Positions 40,443 through 48,997 of a stretch of 64,000 nt of DNA are shown piece after piece. This DNA comes from Chitinophaga hostae (GTDB lineage: Bacteria; Bacteroidota; Bacteroidia; Chitinophagales; Chitinophagaceae): the NCBI RefSeq assembly GCF_018224885.1, contig NZ_JAGTXB010000007.1:310001-374000 (forward strand), read 5' to 3'. The position numbers and the translations under genes were made by a program. The notes under the pieces were generated by a model. The model saw nothing but the letters and a program-made list of their open reading frames with translations. It was not told the DNA's origin and searched no databases. Within the stretch, counting starts at the first letter, position 1. The number at the start of each line of letters is the position of its first letter.

Positions 40443-40498
40443 GCGCCAAAACTAACTATTCTGACAGGATATTCAAACGAGGTGAACCTATCCTGTTT

Positions 40499-40942
40499 TC
40501 AACTATCCATGCCGGTGATCCACCGGGCCAGCCAGTTCATTTTCTTCACCCGGCAATTGTGAAAAGATGCCATCTGCCATTGTCCTCCTTCTGTACGAAC
40601 CCAAACAGTGGTATTAATGGACTGCCTGCTTTGCGGCGCTGTTTTCTGCCAGCGGAAACGAATGGCGCCACTGGCAATTACCACCGCCGTATTCTCATTC
40701 AAAAAATTTACCTGCTCTACCAACCCATCCAGCCGGGCGCCCCTGAACATGAAATTGTTCATCAGTTGCTCATGCATTTTTATATACGCAGCCCTTCCTT
40801 TTACATGTGTACCGTTAAAAGTAATATAGTCACAGTCTTCCGTAAGATATTCAGATGCCTTCCTGAAATCCAGGTTTTCGAACGACTGGTAGATGACCTC
40901 ATTGGCCTGCATGATGGCATTGATTTCGAGCATTTTGTTCAT
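40499..40942 (-). CDS. NTF2-like (SnoaL/DUF4440-type) protein
   Basis: 147 residues from the second Met (MNKMLEINAIMQANEVIYQSF); a longer frame starting at 40969 is possible. The cone-like alpha+beta fold is shown by the first helix, then SENLDFRKASEYLTEDCDYI-like spacing, FNGTHVKGRAAYIKMHEQL and the curved strands with AVVIASGAIRFRW, TTVWVRTEGGQWQMASFHN. The motif FHNC near the end is usual. Close relatives are annotated SgcJ/EcaC oxidoreductases; no activity is established for this one. Confidence 0.85.
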   Translation of the reverse strand: MNKMLEINAIMQANEVIYQSFENLDFRKASEYLTEDCDYITFNGTHVKGRAAYIKMHEQLMNNFMFRGARLDGLVEQVNFLNENTAVVIASGAIRFRWQKTAPQSRQSINTTVWVRTEGGQWQMASFHNCRVKKMNWLARWITGMDS

Positions 40943-41096
40943 AGCAGATAGTTTTATAATTGAATTCAAAAATAGGGAGGCGCCTGTTGCATACCTAGCA
41001 GTAATGGGCCTGTTGCCGGATTATATCGGTGAAAACAATATTTTAACCGGTAAATACCTGCACTGTCTGCCCATGTTTTTATGGCGGCGTATGCCG

Positions 41097-41714
41097 CTAC
41101 AACTCGGGGGGCGTTTCCAGGTTGGTGACCAGGTTTAAACGTTGTATCCCTTTTTTCTTAAAAACATCCAGCACGGTCTTTATTTTCGAATAAGGCGTTT
41201 CATTATCCGCCTTGATACAATACTTTAATTTTTTAATCTCCAGGCGCTGCGTCGCTACTGCGTATTCCAGCCAGATACCCAGTTCATTGTTCGATGAATC
41301 GGATGAGATACCCGTTTCAATGGCAGCATCTTTTCTTTCTTCCGGCTTCATGGCCAGGTAGCTTTTGAGGTGTTTCATGTCGGTGCCCACGCTGGCTCCG
41401 AGCACAAAATTCCGCATTTCCCCGGCGGATAGTCCCAAACCAAATTGTTTGTCTATGTTAGAGATCAACTCCTGGCGGTACGACTGCCCCGGCAGGTCAA
41501 AAAAGATCCTGCCTTTTTTATCGATCGTTAACAAGATTACATTGGCATCGGGGATGGCAATGGTATTTACCGAAGTGGGGGTTACCACGGCTACCGGTTC
41601 ATTGGGCTTAAATCTCGTGGCTAACATAAAAAAAGTCAGCAACAAAAAAGTTACATCCGTCATAGCGGTCATGTCCACCAGCGTGCTTTTACGCGGCATT
41701 TTGATTCTGGGCAT
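41097..41714 (-). CDS. ExbD/TolR-family protein without an ExbB or TonB neighbour
   Basis: 205 residues from MPRIKMPRKSTLVDMTAMTD; upstream in-frame residues lack support. The single membrane helix with its preceding Asp (MTDVTFLLLTFFMLATRF) is the ExbD signature that takes part in proton-driven TonB/Tol energisation. The periplasmic part is long (about 165 residues) and has an insert of about 60 residues between the IDKKGRIFFDL and CIKADNETPYSKIKTVLDVF modules that make up the normal domain. Nothing for ExbB/TolQ or TonB lies within the window. It is divergent from the HEAT-repeat operon across 215 bp. Confidence 0.88.
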   Translation of the reverse strand: MPRIKMPRKSTLVDMTAMTDVTFLLLTFFMLATRFKPNEPVAVVTPTSVNTIAIPDANVILLTIDKKGRIFFDLPGQSYRQELISNIDKQFGLGLSAGEMRNFVLGASVGTDMKHLKSYLAMKPEERKDAAIETGISSDSSNNELGIWLEYAVATQRLEIKKLKYCIKADNETPYSKIKTVLDVFKKKGIQRLNLVTNLETPPEL

Positions 41715-41929
41715 CTGTTCTTGTTTTAGGTGATAGCGGCATACCTCTTCCCTGTTGACATGCAGCGCATGCCAATACACAGCGAAATATTTTTATGGTA
41801 TGTAACTACAGACGCAGCCCCTGCAATAATCCATAAACCCACCATTAACTTTTTTTAACATTGTCACCCCAATTGATTGAATTGCTTATATTTATCGCTG
41901 ACCCATATTAAACATTAAAAGTTAACCAT

Positions 41930-42127
41930 ATGTCAGCATCAAATTTATTTATTGCCATGCTTGCCGGCAGCAAATCAGAACAGACCCTTGTCCGCATCTA
42001 CTTAAGCAGTGCGGTACTCAGCGGCATTGTAACAAATGTTGATCTTGACTTCGTGGAGCTTAGAGACGACAACGGTCAGCGCTGCATGATTGCGATAGAC
42101 CGGATCGAGGCCATACAAACCACCTGA
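41930..42127 (+). CDS. Small 65-residue protein, possibly Sm-like, first gene of the HEAT-repeat operon
   Basis: No signal peptide or membrane segment. The C-terminal half (VLSGIVTNVDLDFVELRDDN and GQRCMIAIDRIEAIQTT) has the five-strand, G-x-V-x-x-V-D-x-D-F-V-E-L layout of bacterial Sm/Hfq-like or SH3-like beta barrels that keep a ring or bind RNA or protein. The N-terminal 25 residues (NLFIAMLAGSKSEQTLVRIYL) would be a helix. It lies 23 bp before the first HEAT gene and is surely cotranscribed. Sm-fold assignment is inference from pattern. Confidence 0.65.
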   Translation: MSASNLFIAMLAGSKSEQTLVRIYLSSAVLSGIVTNVDLDFVELRDDNGQRCMIAIDRIEAIQTT

Positions 42128-42150
42128 TTTATTTATTGAAACAATAGCAT

Positions 42151-43782
42151 ATGGATAATACGCAAAAGCCGGACAATGCCTTACCGGGCCTTATCCGGAA
42201 GGTATTGGGCAGTCAGCATTCCGAACAGGTTATCAAAGCACAGATTATACACCTGGCATCGCAAAACCTGCATGTGCCGGAAGTAACCACTGCTTTGCTG
42301 GAAGTGCTGCCTCTCACGAAAGACAAGGAAACAAGAAGCAGACTGGTGCAATTTATTGCTGCACTGAATACCTCCCGCTTCCCCGATACAGCCGCTTTGT
42401 TTGAAGCGCTGCTGGGCGTTTTCAGACAGGAAAAAGACCGTGATACAAGAACCGCATTATTATACCGTTTGCAGGAAAGCATACACCAGGACCCTCGGCT
42501 GGCCGGCTTTTTTATTGAATTAAGCGCGGAGCCATCGCTGAGTGAGCCTGAACGTATAGCCGTACAGGATGCCATTGCCTCCCTGCCTGCTATCTCCCCT
42601 GAAACAGCACAGGCCGCATTACTGAAAAACGTGAACGCACCTACGGTATTACAATTACAGGCGCTGGAACTGGCAGAGCGTTGCCCCGTTTGGGATGCCA
42701 ACATGGTTGTCGGTCTGCAACCTTATCTTGATGTAAAAAATGACCGGCAGATACGCTTCCGCATCCTATCGCGACTCGCGGAAGCCCGCCTGCTCGACAA
42801 CAGCTATACAGCGATGATCATATCAGTGCTTCGTACCGACAACGAAGCATATGCCCGCGATAAAGCGCTGACCGCGCTCAGCAGGATCAAACCATGGAAC
42901 GAGGATATTGTATTACAGCTATTTTGGTCCGCAACACAGGACGGCGACGAAAACATCCGCCGCAATGCCCTGCAGATGCAGCAGGAACTGCCGGAGCTGA
43001 ACAATGAACAGTTGATCAACATAGCCGGGCTATTAGCCACCGACCGCTCCGGCGGCGTGCGGCTAACACTGCTGGACCTGCTGAAACCTGTGATGCGTAT
43101 TGCGGAAATAAGACAGGCCGTAGCGGCTGCCTTCTCCGGTAATCCCGGTATTTATGATGATGCAACATTTAACCAGCTGGCCGATATGCTGGCCCCCTAC
43201 GCCGGTCGTGACGAAGAAATAAGCGCCCAACTGCTACATAGCATTAAAGGTCTTCCCAACACCGACCAGCGGAAAAAAATACTGCAGCTGGTGCTGGGTA
43301 AAATCAGCATCGACAAAATGCTGGAACCTGTCTTGCAACTGTTCCAACGCGAGCGCAACGAAAGTCTCCGCGAAATTTTATTTAACCAGGTAAAGGCATT
43401 ATCCGTTACCCGGCATCCGCAACTGGTAGATGTATTCTGCACCGAGCTAACAGAGCCCGGATCGCCGTTCCGCATTACCTGCGCCGGTATACTGGCCAAC
43501 GCCGCCGAAGTATACCCGCAGATTGTACCTGCGTTGGAAGATGTACTGTTGTATGATAACGACCGGGAGCTGGTGCGGTTGTGCCTCGATGGCTACCTGC
43601 GCCCCGCGGTAGAGAAAAAGTTTGATATACTGCTAGCTGTTATAAAAAATGAATTGATAGATACCCTTTCCCGGCAGAAAGCACTCGATGCCCTGATCAA
43701 ACTTTCTTTAAACGAACAACAACAGGAAATACTGGCCGACGCCTTGTCCGGCATGAAACCTGGCACCCTAAAAACTTCATGA
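42151..43782 (+). CDS. HEAT-like repeat protein 1 of three
   Basis: 543 residues, no signal peptide, no enzymatic domain. The sequence is a string of helical pairs of about 35-45 residues, e.g. HSEQVIKAQIIHLASQNLH, KETRSRLVQFIAALNTSRF, NEAYARDKALTALSRIKPW, DENIRRNALQMQQELPEL and PFRITCAGILANAAEVYP. Conserved Ala/Leu/Arg positions match HEAT-type solenoids. Such solenoids bind proteins or nucleic acid along a concave face. Its stop overlaps the next start (ATGA), so translation is coupled. No family annotation can be given. Confidence 0.8.
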   Translation: MDNTQKPDNALPGLIRKVLGSQHSEQVIKAQIIHLASQNLHVPEVTTALLEVLPLTKDKETRSRLVQFIAALNTSRFPDTAALFEALLGVFRQEKDRDTRTALLYRLQESIHQDPRLAGFFIELSAEPSLSEPERIAVQDAIASLPAISPETAQAALLKNVNAPTVLQLQALELAERCPVWDANMVVGLQPYLDVKNDRQIRFRILSRLAEARLLDNSYTAMIISVLRTDNEAYARDKALTALSRIKPWNEDIVLQLFWSATQDGDENIRRNALQMQQELPELNNEQLINIAGLLATDRSGGVRLTLLDLLKPVMRIAEIRQAVAAAFSGNPGIYDDATFNQLADMLAPYAGRDEEISAQLLHSIKGLPNTDQRKKILQLVLGKISIDKMLEPVLQLFQRERNESLREILFNQVKALSVTRHPQLVDVFCTELTEPGSPFRITCAGILANAAEVYPQIVPALEDVLLYDNDRELVRLCLDGYLRPAVEKKFDILLAVIKNELIDTLSRQKALDALIKLSLNEQQQEILADALSGMKPGTLKTS

Positions 43783-45944
43783 TGAGTACCCTGCTCGACG
43801 AAATAAAAGCAAGAAGAAACGCCAATACAGAACAATCCCTGATGATGCTGGACATGGTGCCGCTATCGGATACCGATACCAAGTATTCATTGTTATCTTC
43901 CGCCGCCCACTACCTGCACGATCCCGCCATTATTCAAAAATGGATCGCGCTGCTGGCAGCTGAAACAGATACGCAGCTAAAAGCAGATATGCTGTTTCGC
44001 CTTGCTGCGATCGGATTTTCCGCCATCCCTGATAAAACAGGCTTTATTACTTTGCTATCGGATATGCTGCAGCAGGACGAATCCCGCGACATCATCCTTC
44101 CGTTGCTCGGCCGCTTTTCAGTAACCGATAAAAATGCCAGGGAAAAGCTGCGCTCCTTTTACCTGCAACAGGACAATGCGGATACCTCCCGGCAAATCCT
44201 TTCCTGGCTGCTGATACCGGCTGATGCAGATGAAGCAGACATCACCTTTTACCAGCGCATTATCGATAAAGTAGACGCCGATGATAAACGGGTGCTCGTA
44301 AACAGGCTGCTGCTACAGGACCGGCTGGAGCCGGCAAAAATAGAAAAGCTGCTGCAACCGGAAGAACCGGCGGCCATCAAAGAAATGGTACTACGCTATT
44401 GCGTAGACCGCTCGCTGATCTTTGAAACCGCGCTGTGTCACCTGGTCCGTAACGACGCCAGCCCCGTACTCAGAAAATGGAGTATACAACTGCTGGCAGT
44501 ACACGGCATCCGGGAAACCGGCGTACTCGATACTATTTTGCATGCACTGAAACAGGATCCCGATCCCGCTGTAAGACAAGCGGCCCACCAGGTGTTTATC
44601 TACAGCCTGTCGCTCACGCCGGCCATCATAGCTCATCTGTGCGATAGCTTGCTGACAGAAAAAGATACCAGTACCGCATCGCAGTTACTGCAACTGCTGG
44701 CGCCCTACACAGAACGGAACGAATCGCTGACCAATGCCCTCCTGCATTTGCTGGATAAGGATATCCAAACGGCGGTAGCCGTACAGCTCTATAATATTTT
44801 GGGGAGACTGGTACCGAAACGGTTTACGCTTTTCGAAAAGTTTATCAGCGCATATGATAAAGAACAACACGACGATTGCAAAGCGGCGATCTTAAAATCT
44901 ATCACCTCCGCGGTTACCTTCGGTGATGAGTTAAATAGTTTTTATGAAAAAGCATTGGAAGCTCCTTCCCATGCCATTAAAGAATGGGCGATACAGGGCA
45001 TTTTACTAATCCCGCTAACGGCAGAAAATACCCGCGTAGTAGCTGCCGCCGCCCCGGTATTGCTACACCAGGAACTATCGCGGGAGCTCCGTTTACTGCT
45101 GGCCAGAAAGATCAGCTGCATTCCACGGCTGCCGGATGCTGCCATACAGGTGTTCAGCCGCCTGGCCGATCACGACACCGACAACCAGATCAAAGCCGTA
45201 TGCATCGAAGTGCAGGAACAGGCCATTACCCAAAACGGCGGGGAACATATTAACTGGGAACAGTGGCTGCATAAGGCCGATGTGGAGCATGACCTGAGCG
45301 GCATCTTCCCGCATATCTGGTTGTTTTACGACGACAATCCACGGATGGCAAACAGCATCCTGCGCGCCGCATTGCACCCTGGTAACAGCGGGAGCAGCTA
45401 CCAGCAGGATGTATCTGATATAGAAATACTCCGGTTCCTTTCCGTTAACGGCGGCATAGACGACGACCTGAGCAGGTATGCCCTGCAACAGCTCCTGCAG
45501 ACCGATCTGGGCAATGAATCCAAATTCAAACACTACCTGCTGGTACTGAAAAGTAACCCGGCATGCGAAGACCTGAAAGAAGGTCTCTGGTTGTTACTGG
45601 AAAAAAGAAGCCGATATATTCCGCTGATCCAGCTCGACGAATTAAACAAAATGATCTGGGGAGACGGGCTGGAAGCGGAGTTCAGACGCCGTTTATCAAA
45701 ACAGGCAACCGTAGCCGGCGTAGTCCCCTATATGCAATACCTGGCCGTTAACAACACCTGGGAACCCGCACCGGAGCTTTTAAAAGCGGCGGTGCAAATA
45801 ACCGGAATGTCGGAAGAAAGAGACTTCAAAGAAGTATTGACGCAAGCCTGCCGTAACATGGGGTTAGATGCGGCAGCACTGGCGTCTGCCGGTACGCCGC
45901 CAGGGACACCAGCCGGCAACGATGGCCCCGGTTTTGCCGACTAA
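43779..45944 (+). CDS. HEAT-like repeat protein 2 of three
   Basis: 721 residues, cytoplasmic. Starts with either of two adjacent Met codons. Repeats such as DTDTKYSLLSSAAHYLHDP, TQLKADMLFRLAAIGFSAI, SPVLRKWSIQLLAVHGIRE, DPAVRQAAHQVFIYSLSLT and SHAIKEWAIQGILLIPLT are visible along the whole length. The C-terminus has a flexible Gly/Pro tail (TPPGTPAGNDGPGFAD). The protein is more loosely packed than protein 1 and shares its repeat pattern, suggesting an ancient duplication. It follows protein 1 with a 4-base overlap and precedes protein 3 by 45 bp. Confidence 0.8.
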   Translation: MMSTLLDEIKARRNANTEQSLMMLDMVPLSDTDTKYSLLSSAAHYLHDPAIIQKWIALLAAETDTQLKADMLFRLAAIGFSAIPDKTGFITLLSDMLQQDESRDIILPLLGRFSVTDKNAREKLRSFYLQQDNADTSRQILSWLLIPADADEADITFYQRIIDKVDADDKRVLVNRLLLQDRLEPAKIEKLLQPEEPAAIKEMVLRYCVDRSLIFETALCHLVRNDASPVLRKWSIQLLAVHGIRETGVLDTILHALKQDPDPAVRQAAHQVFIYSLSLTPAIIAHLCDSLLTEKDTSTASQLLQLLAPYTERNESLTNALLHLLDKDIQTAVAVQLYNILGRLVPKRFTLFEKFISAYDKEQHDDCKAAILKSITSAVTFGDELNSFYEKALEAPSHAIKEWAIQGILLIPLTAENTRVVAAAAPVLLHQELSRELRLLLARKISCIPRLPDAAIQVFSRLADHDTDNQIKAVCIEVQEQAITQNGGEHINWEQWLHKADVEHDLSGIFPHIWLFYDDNPRMANSILRAALHPGNSGSSYQQDVSDIEILRFLSVNGGIDDDLSRYALQQLLQTDLGNESKFKHYLLVLKSNPACEDLKEGLWLLLEKRSRYIPLIQLDELNKMIWGDGLEAEFRRRLSKQATVAGVVPYMQYLAVNNTWEPAPELLKAAVQITGMSEERDFKEVLTQACRNMGLDAAALASAGTPPGTPAGNDGPGFAD

Positions 45945-45989
45945 GGTGTTGGGAGAAATAACATTTAATCATCTTTATTAAACAGGAAT

Positions 45990-48782
45990 ATGGCCGAGGA
46001 ACTAGCTTTATTCGATATCCTATTATCAACCGAACGCAGCACGGAAGACAGGCTGGGAGCATTGTACGATTTACGTCCTTTCCTGGAATCAGCTGCAGCT
46101 GTTGCCAAATTAACGGAAGCACTGCAGGTGGAAGAAACCATTGCCGTAAAAAGTGCATTGCTTGAACAGCTGTGCGATATTGATATTACCCGCATTACCG
46201 CCCGGGACGACTACTTTCAGGCACTGGCAAAAGTCGCCTGCCTGGAACCGGAGCGCCGTCTCAGGTACCTGGCGCTGGAACGCCTCGCCGCACTGGCGCC
46301 ACACTTAACAGAGATACAGGATATACTGGCAGACACCCTGGTGAATGACCTCGACACCGCCATCCAACTGATCTGCATAGCAGGGCTTAAAACGGTACTG
46401 CAACCATCAACGGATACCATTAACAGGATCAGCTCCTTTGTACCCGTAGCACCGGCGCTGTGCCGCGGGCCGCTGCTCACCCTCGTGCAACAGCTGCCAT
46501 TGCCTTACGCAGAACAACTCAGCACCCAATTCCTGGAACCATTGGAGCAGGAACCTATACGCATACACGCAATACAGTTCCTTGCAGGTATGCCGGTACT
46601 CCAACCAGAAACATTGGCTTTCCTCACCAGCCGGTTGCCGGAAGAAAACTCATTAACCGTAAGGCATGCCATCCTGCAACTACTGTACGGCATGCGGCAA
46701 ATTGATCCGGTACTTTTTGCAGCGATGTTTGCAGCACTGCAACGAATGCCCGATCAGCCGGAGATGCTGGCACTGGTGACCGGCAGACTGGTCGCCAATC
46801 CGCATCTGCAGGGAGATTTTGACCGGCTGTTTACACAAACGCCATCTGCCGGTTTAAAAATCCGCTTACTCACGTTATTACAACAACATCCACTCCCCCA
46901 TTTAATTACCAGCGCACTGCAGGATAAAAACCCTTACGTGCGCGAAGCGGTGCTGCCACTCCTGATCAGCCAGTTTCCGCAACACCAGGAACAGCTGGAG
47001 CCTGCGCTGGCAAACGCAATACAAACCGAAAGCATTGTTGGCTTACGCAGCGCATTGATACAGGTAATGCTCCAAACAGGCCGCAAGTCGGCACAAACCG
47101 ACAACATACTGGTAGCATTAGCAGGGGCTGAAACGGATCATGCGCTGAAAACACAACTGGCAGCAGCCGTTTGCGGCGTTACCATCACCCCGCAAAACAG
47201 GCAGCCACTCCTGCAGCTATTTGCGGAAATACTGGAAGGCGCCTGGTACCCGGCGTCGCTGAAACAACAAGTCATCAGCAGGCTCCAAACCTTCGCCTAC
47301 ACCGATGATCCTGACCTTAAAAAAAACCTGGGCCTGATGCTGGAGCAGGCAAAAGATATCACAGAGCTAAACCGCATCTACAGTTTACTGAAAACGCTGG
47401 AAACAGATTTTAGTCAGCTGGCGCCTGCCCTGCTCCGTTCTTTATACCGGCATATCGCCTGGTACCCGCAACAACCCCTCGATGAATGGGTGCAGTTGCT
47501 GGGCAAACTGGCCGACCAACACGCCGATATACGGGCAGAGCTGCTTTACCTGGTATCCCTCACCAAAGCTAACTGGCTGCTGAAAGGCGCCGACAAAGCA
47601 GATCAAACCGGCGCATTCCTGCCGGCATTCAGGCAAACCATGCAGAAAAGAAACGGCACGCAATCGTTCATGGAAGCAGAACGCATGCTCGCCGATGCCT
47701 GGAACAACCGGACCATCAAAAAAAGCGAAGTCATTGAATTGTATAATCTGTTGTTGCGCACACCCAAATCATCAGGTATCCTGCAACAGCTGCTCTCCAT
47801 TATGCAGCAGGGAAAACTGGTAACACCGGAACTGGTGGGCATCAGCCTGGATTATATTTTAGTATCGTCCGACAAAGATGGTATTTACCAGGTAAGAAAA
47901 TACCTGGAACAGACAGGGTTCACCGAACCTGAATACCGGCAAAAACTGCTCAGCATTTTCACACAAGCGCATTATAACCGGTATATGCAATTTAATATGC
48001 CGGAAATTCATTCAAAGAAACGGTATACCACGCTCAACGATTGGGAATACAGCGGATGGATTTGTCCCTATCCGCAGTGGCCTGTAGCCGCACTCGTATT
48101 TACGATTGAACCCGGCGATCTGATCACTGCGATATTCAACGAACTGCCATATGATAGCCCGGAACCGGCAGCGACCATCGCCTACCTGGTGTTGGAACAG
48201 CTGTTCACGAATGCCAGCGGCGTATGGGCGAAAACCATTTATAAAGACATTACCCGGTTTGAACAGTTCCTTACAGCACTGCATAACGGCTGTCAGCAGC
48301 TACCCGCGGGGAACGCACTGGCCGACCGGATGCGCTATACTTTCTGGAAAAAATGGAACGACTATGAACGGTTGCTGAATGGACAACCTGTTCCCCTGCA
48401 CCTGGCAGATGCCGCTGCAGAAATTTACATAGGGGTTTGCCAGGTGTTAAAAAAACTGGAACCGAATTTTAACGGTAAACAATTCCCGGCAATACTGAAA
48501 GGTATGAACCCGGCAATACTGCAGCAGCAATGGCCATGGGATAATGCCTTGTGGGAGGATTTTGAATATAAATATTTCCCGAAAAAGGATCCGGACCAGG
48601 AAGCGGCCATACAGTTATTTCAACAGGCTGTTACCGCCCTGCGCGCCGATCAGCTCCGGGAAGGCTACCAGTTGCTGAAAGATCTGCTGGAACGGTATCC
48701 GCATACCAGGCAGGTAAAAGAGCAGCTAACGGTAATTAATAACGCGATGCGACAACTCGAAGAGAAATTTGCCGCAGAGTAA
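45990..48782 (+). CDS. HEAT-like repeat protein 3 of three, with a distinct C-terminal region
   Basis: 930 residues, cytoplasmic. Residues 1 to about 640 are HEAT-like repeats (AVKSALLEQLCDIDITRIT, RRLRYLALERLAALAPHL, DTAIQLICIAGLKTVLQ, YVREAVLPLLISQFPQHQE, GLRSALIQVMLQTGRKSA). From about 660 to 870 there is a different, tryptophan-rich globular region (RYTTLNDWEYSGWICPYPQW, MRYTFWKKWNDYERLLNGQP, WPWDNALWEDFEYKYFPKKD). A TPR-like end follows (FQQAVTALRADQLREGYQLL, LERYPHTRQVKEQL). The C-terminal region may be the effector or partner-binding part; I recognise no family. Its stop codon directly abuts long hairpin copy D. Confidence 0.8.
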   Translation: MAEELALFDILLSTERSTEDRLGALYDLRPFLESAAAVAKLTEALQVEETIAVKSALLEQLCDIDITRITARDDYFQALAKVACLEPERRLRYLALERLAALAPHLTEIQDILADTLVNDLDTAIQLICIAGLKTVLQPSTDTINRISSFVPVAPALCRGPLLTLVQQLPLPYAEQLSTQFLEPLEQEPIRIHAIQFLAGMPVLQPETLAFLTSRLPEENSLTVRHAILQLLYGMRQIDPVLFAAMFAALQRMPDQPEMLALVTGRLVANPHLQGDFDRLFTQTPSAGLKIRLLTLLQQHPLPHLITSALQDKNPYVREAVLPLLISQFPQHQEQLEPALANAIQTESIVGLRSALIQVMLQTGRKSAQTDNILVALAGAETDHALKTQLAAAVCGVTITPQNRQPLLQLFAEILEGAWYPASLKQQVISRLQTFAYTDDPDLKKNLGLMLEQAKDITELNRIYSLLKTLETDFSQLAPALLRSLYRHIAWYPQQPLDEWVQLLGKLADQHADIRAELLYLVSLTKANWLLKGADKADQTGAFLPAFRQTMQKRNGTQSFMEAERMLADAWNNRTIKKSEVIELYNLLLRTPKSSGILQQLLSIMQQGKLVTPELVGISLDYILVSSDKDGIYQVRKYLEQTGFTEPEYRQKLLSIFTQAHYNRYMQFNMPEIHSKKRYTTLNDWEYSGWICPYPQWPVAALVFTIEPGDLITAIFNELPYDSPEPAATIAYLVLEQLFTNASGVWAKTIYKDITRFEQFLTALHNGCQQLPAGNALADRMRYTFWKKWNDYERLLNGQPVPLHLADAAAEIYIGVCQVLKKLEPNFNGKQFPAILKGMNPAILQQQWPWDNALWEDFEYKYFPKKDPDQEAAIQLFQQAVTALRADQLREGYQLLKDLLERYPHTRQVKEQLTVINNAMRQLEEKFAAE

Positions 48783-48972
48783 TTTTCTTGCCCAGGATTA
48801 GACTGATTATGATGATTTACACGATTTTTTCTTTTGATGATTTTTAGATTTTAAAAGATGATGGGAGATAACAGCGGACACAATATTTGCTTTTATCTCC
48901 CTTTATCTTTTAAAATCTAAAAGAAAAAATCGTGTAAATCATCATAATCAGTCTAATCCTGGGCAAGAAAAT
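48782..48972. repeat. Long hairpin element, copy D
   Basis: Outer arms CCCAGGATTAGACTGATTAT with GATGATTTACACGATTTTTT and the exact inverse on the other side; here the substitution pair TTAT/ATAA differs from the TTTT/AAAA of copies B and C in both arms. The inner part holds AAAAGATGATGGGAGATAAC and AGCGGACA. One arm has a 10-nt insert (GATGATTTTT) absent from the other. It joins the last HEAT gene to the end of the GH16 gene and can terminate both. Confidence 0.9.
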
Positions 48973-48997
48973 CCTTCCTTCAATAGCTTCCCGTTTC

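Noticed and set aside
42151..48782. Phage or restriction defence function for the HEAT operon
   Set aside because: No nuclease, ATPase, methylase or toxin domain is visible; a defence call would be guesswork.
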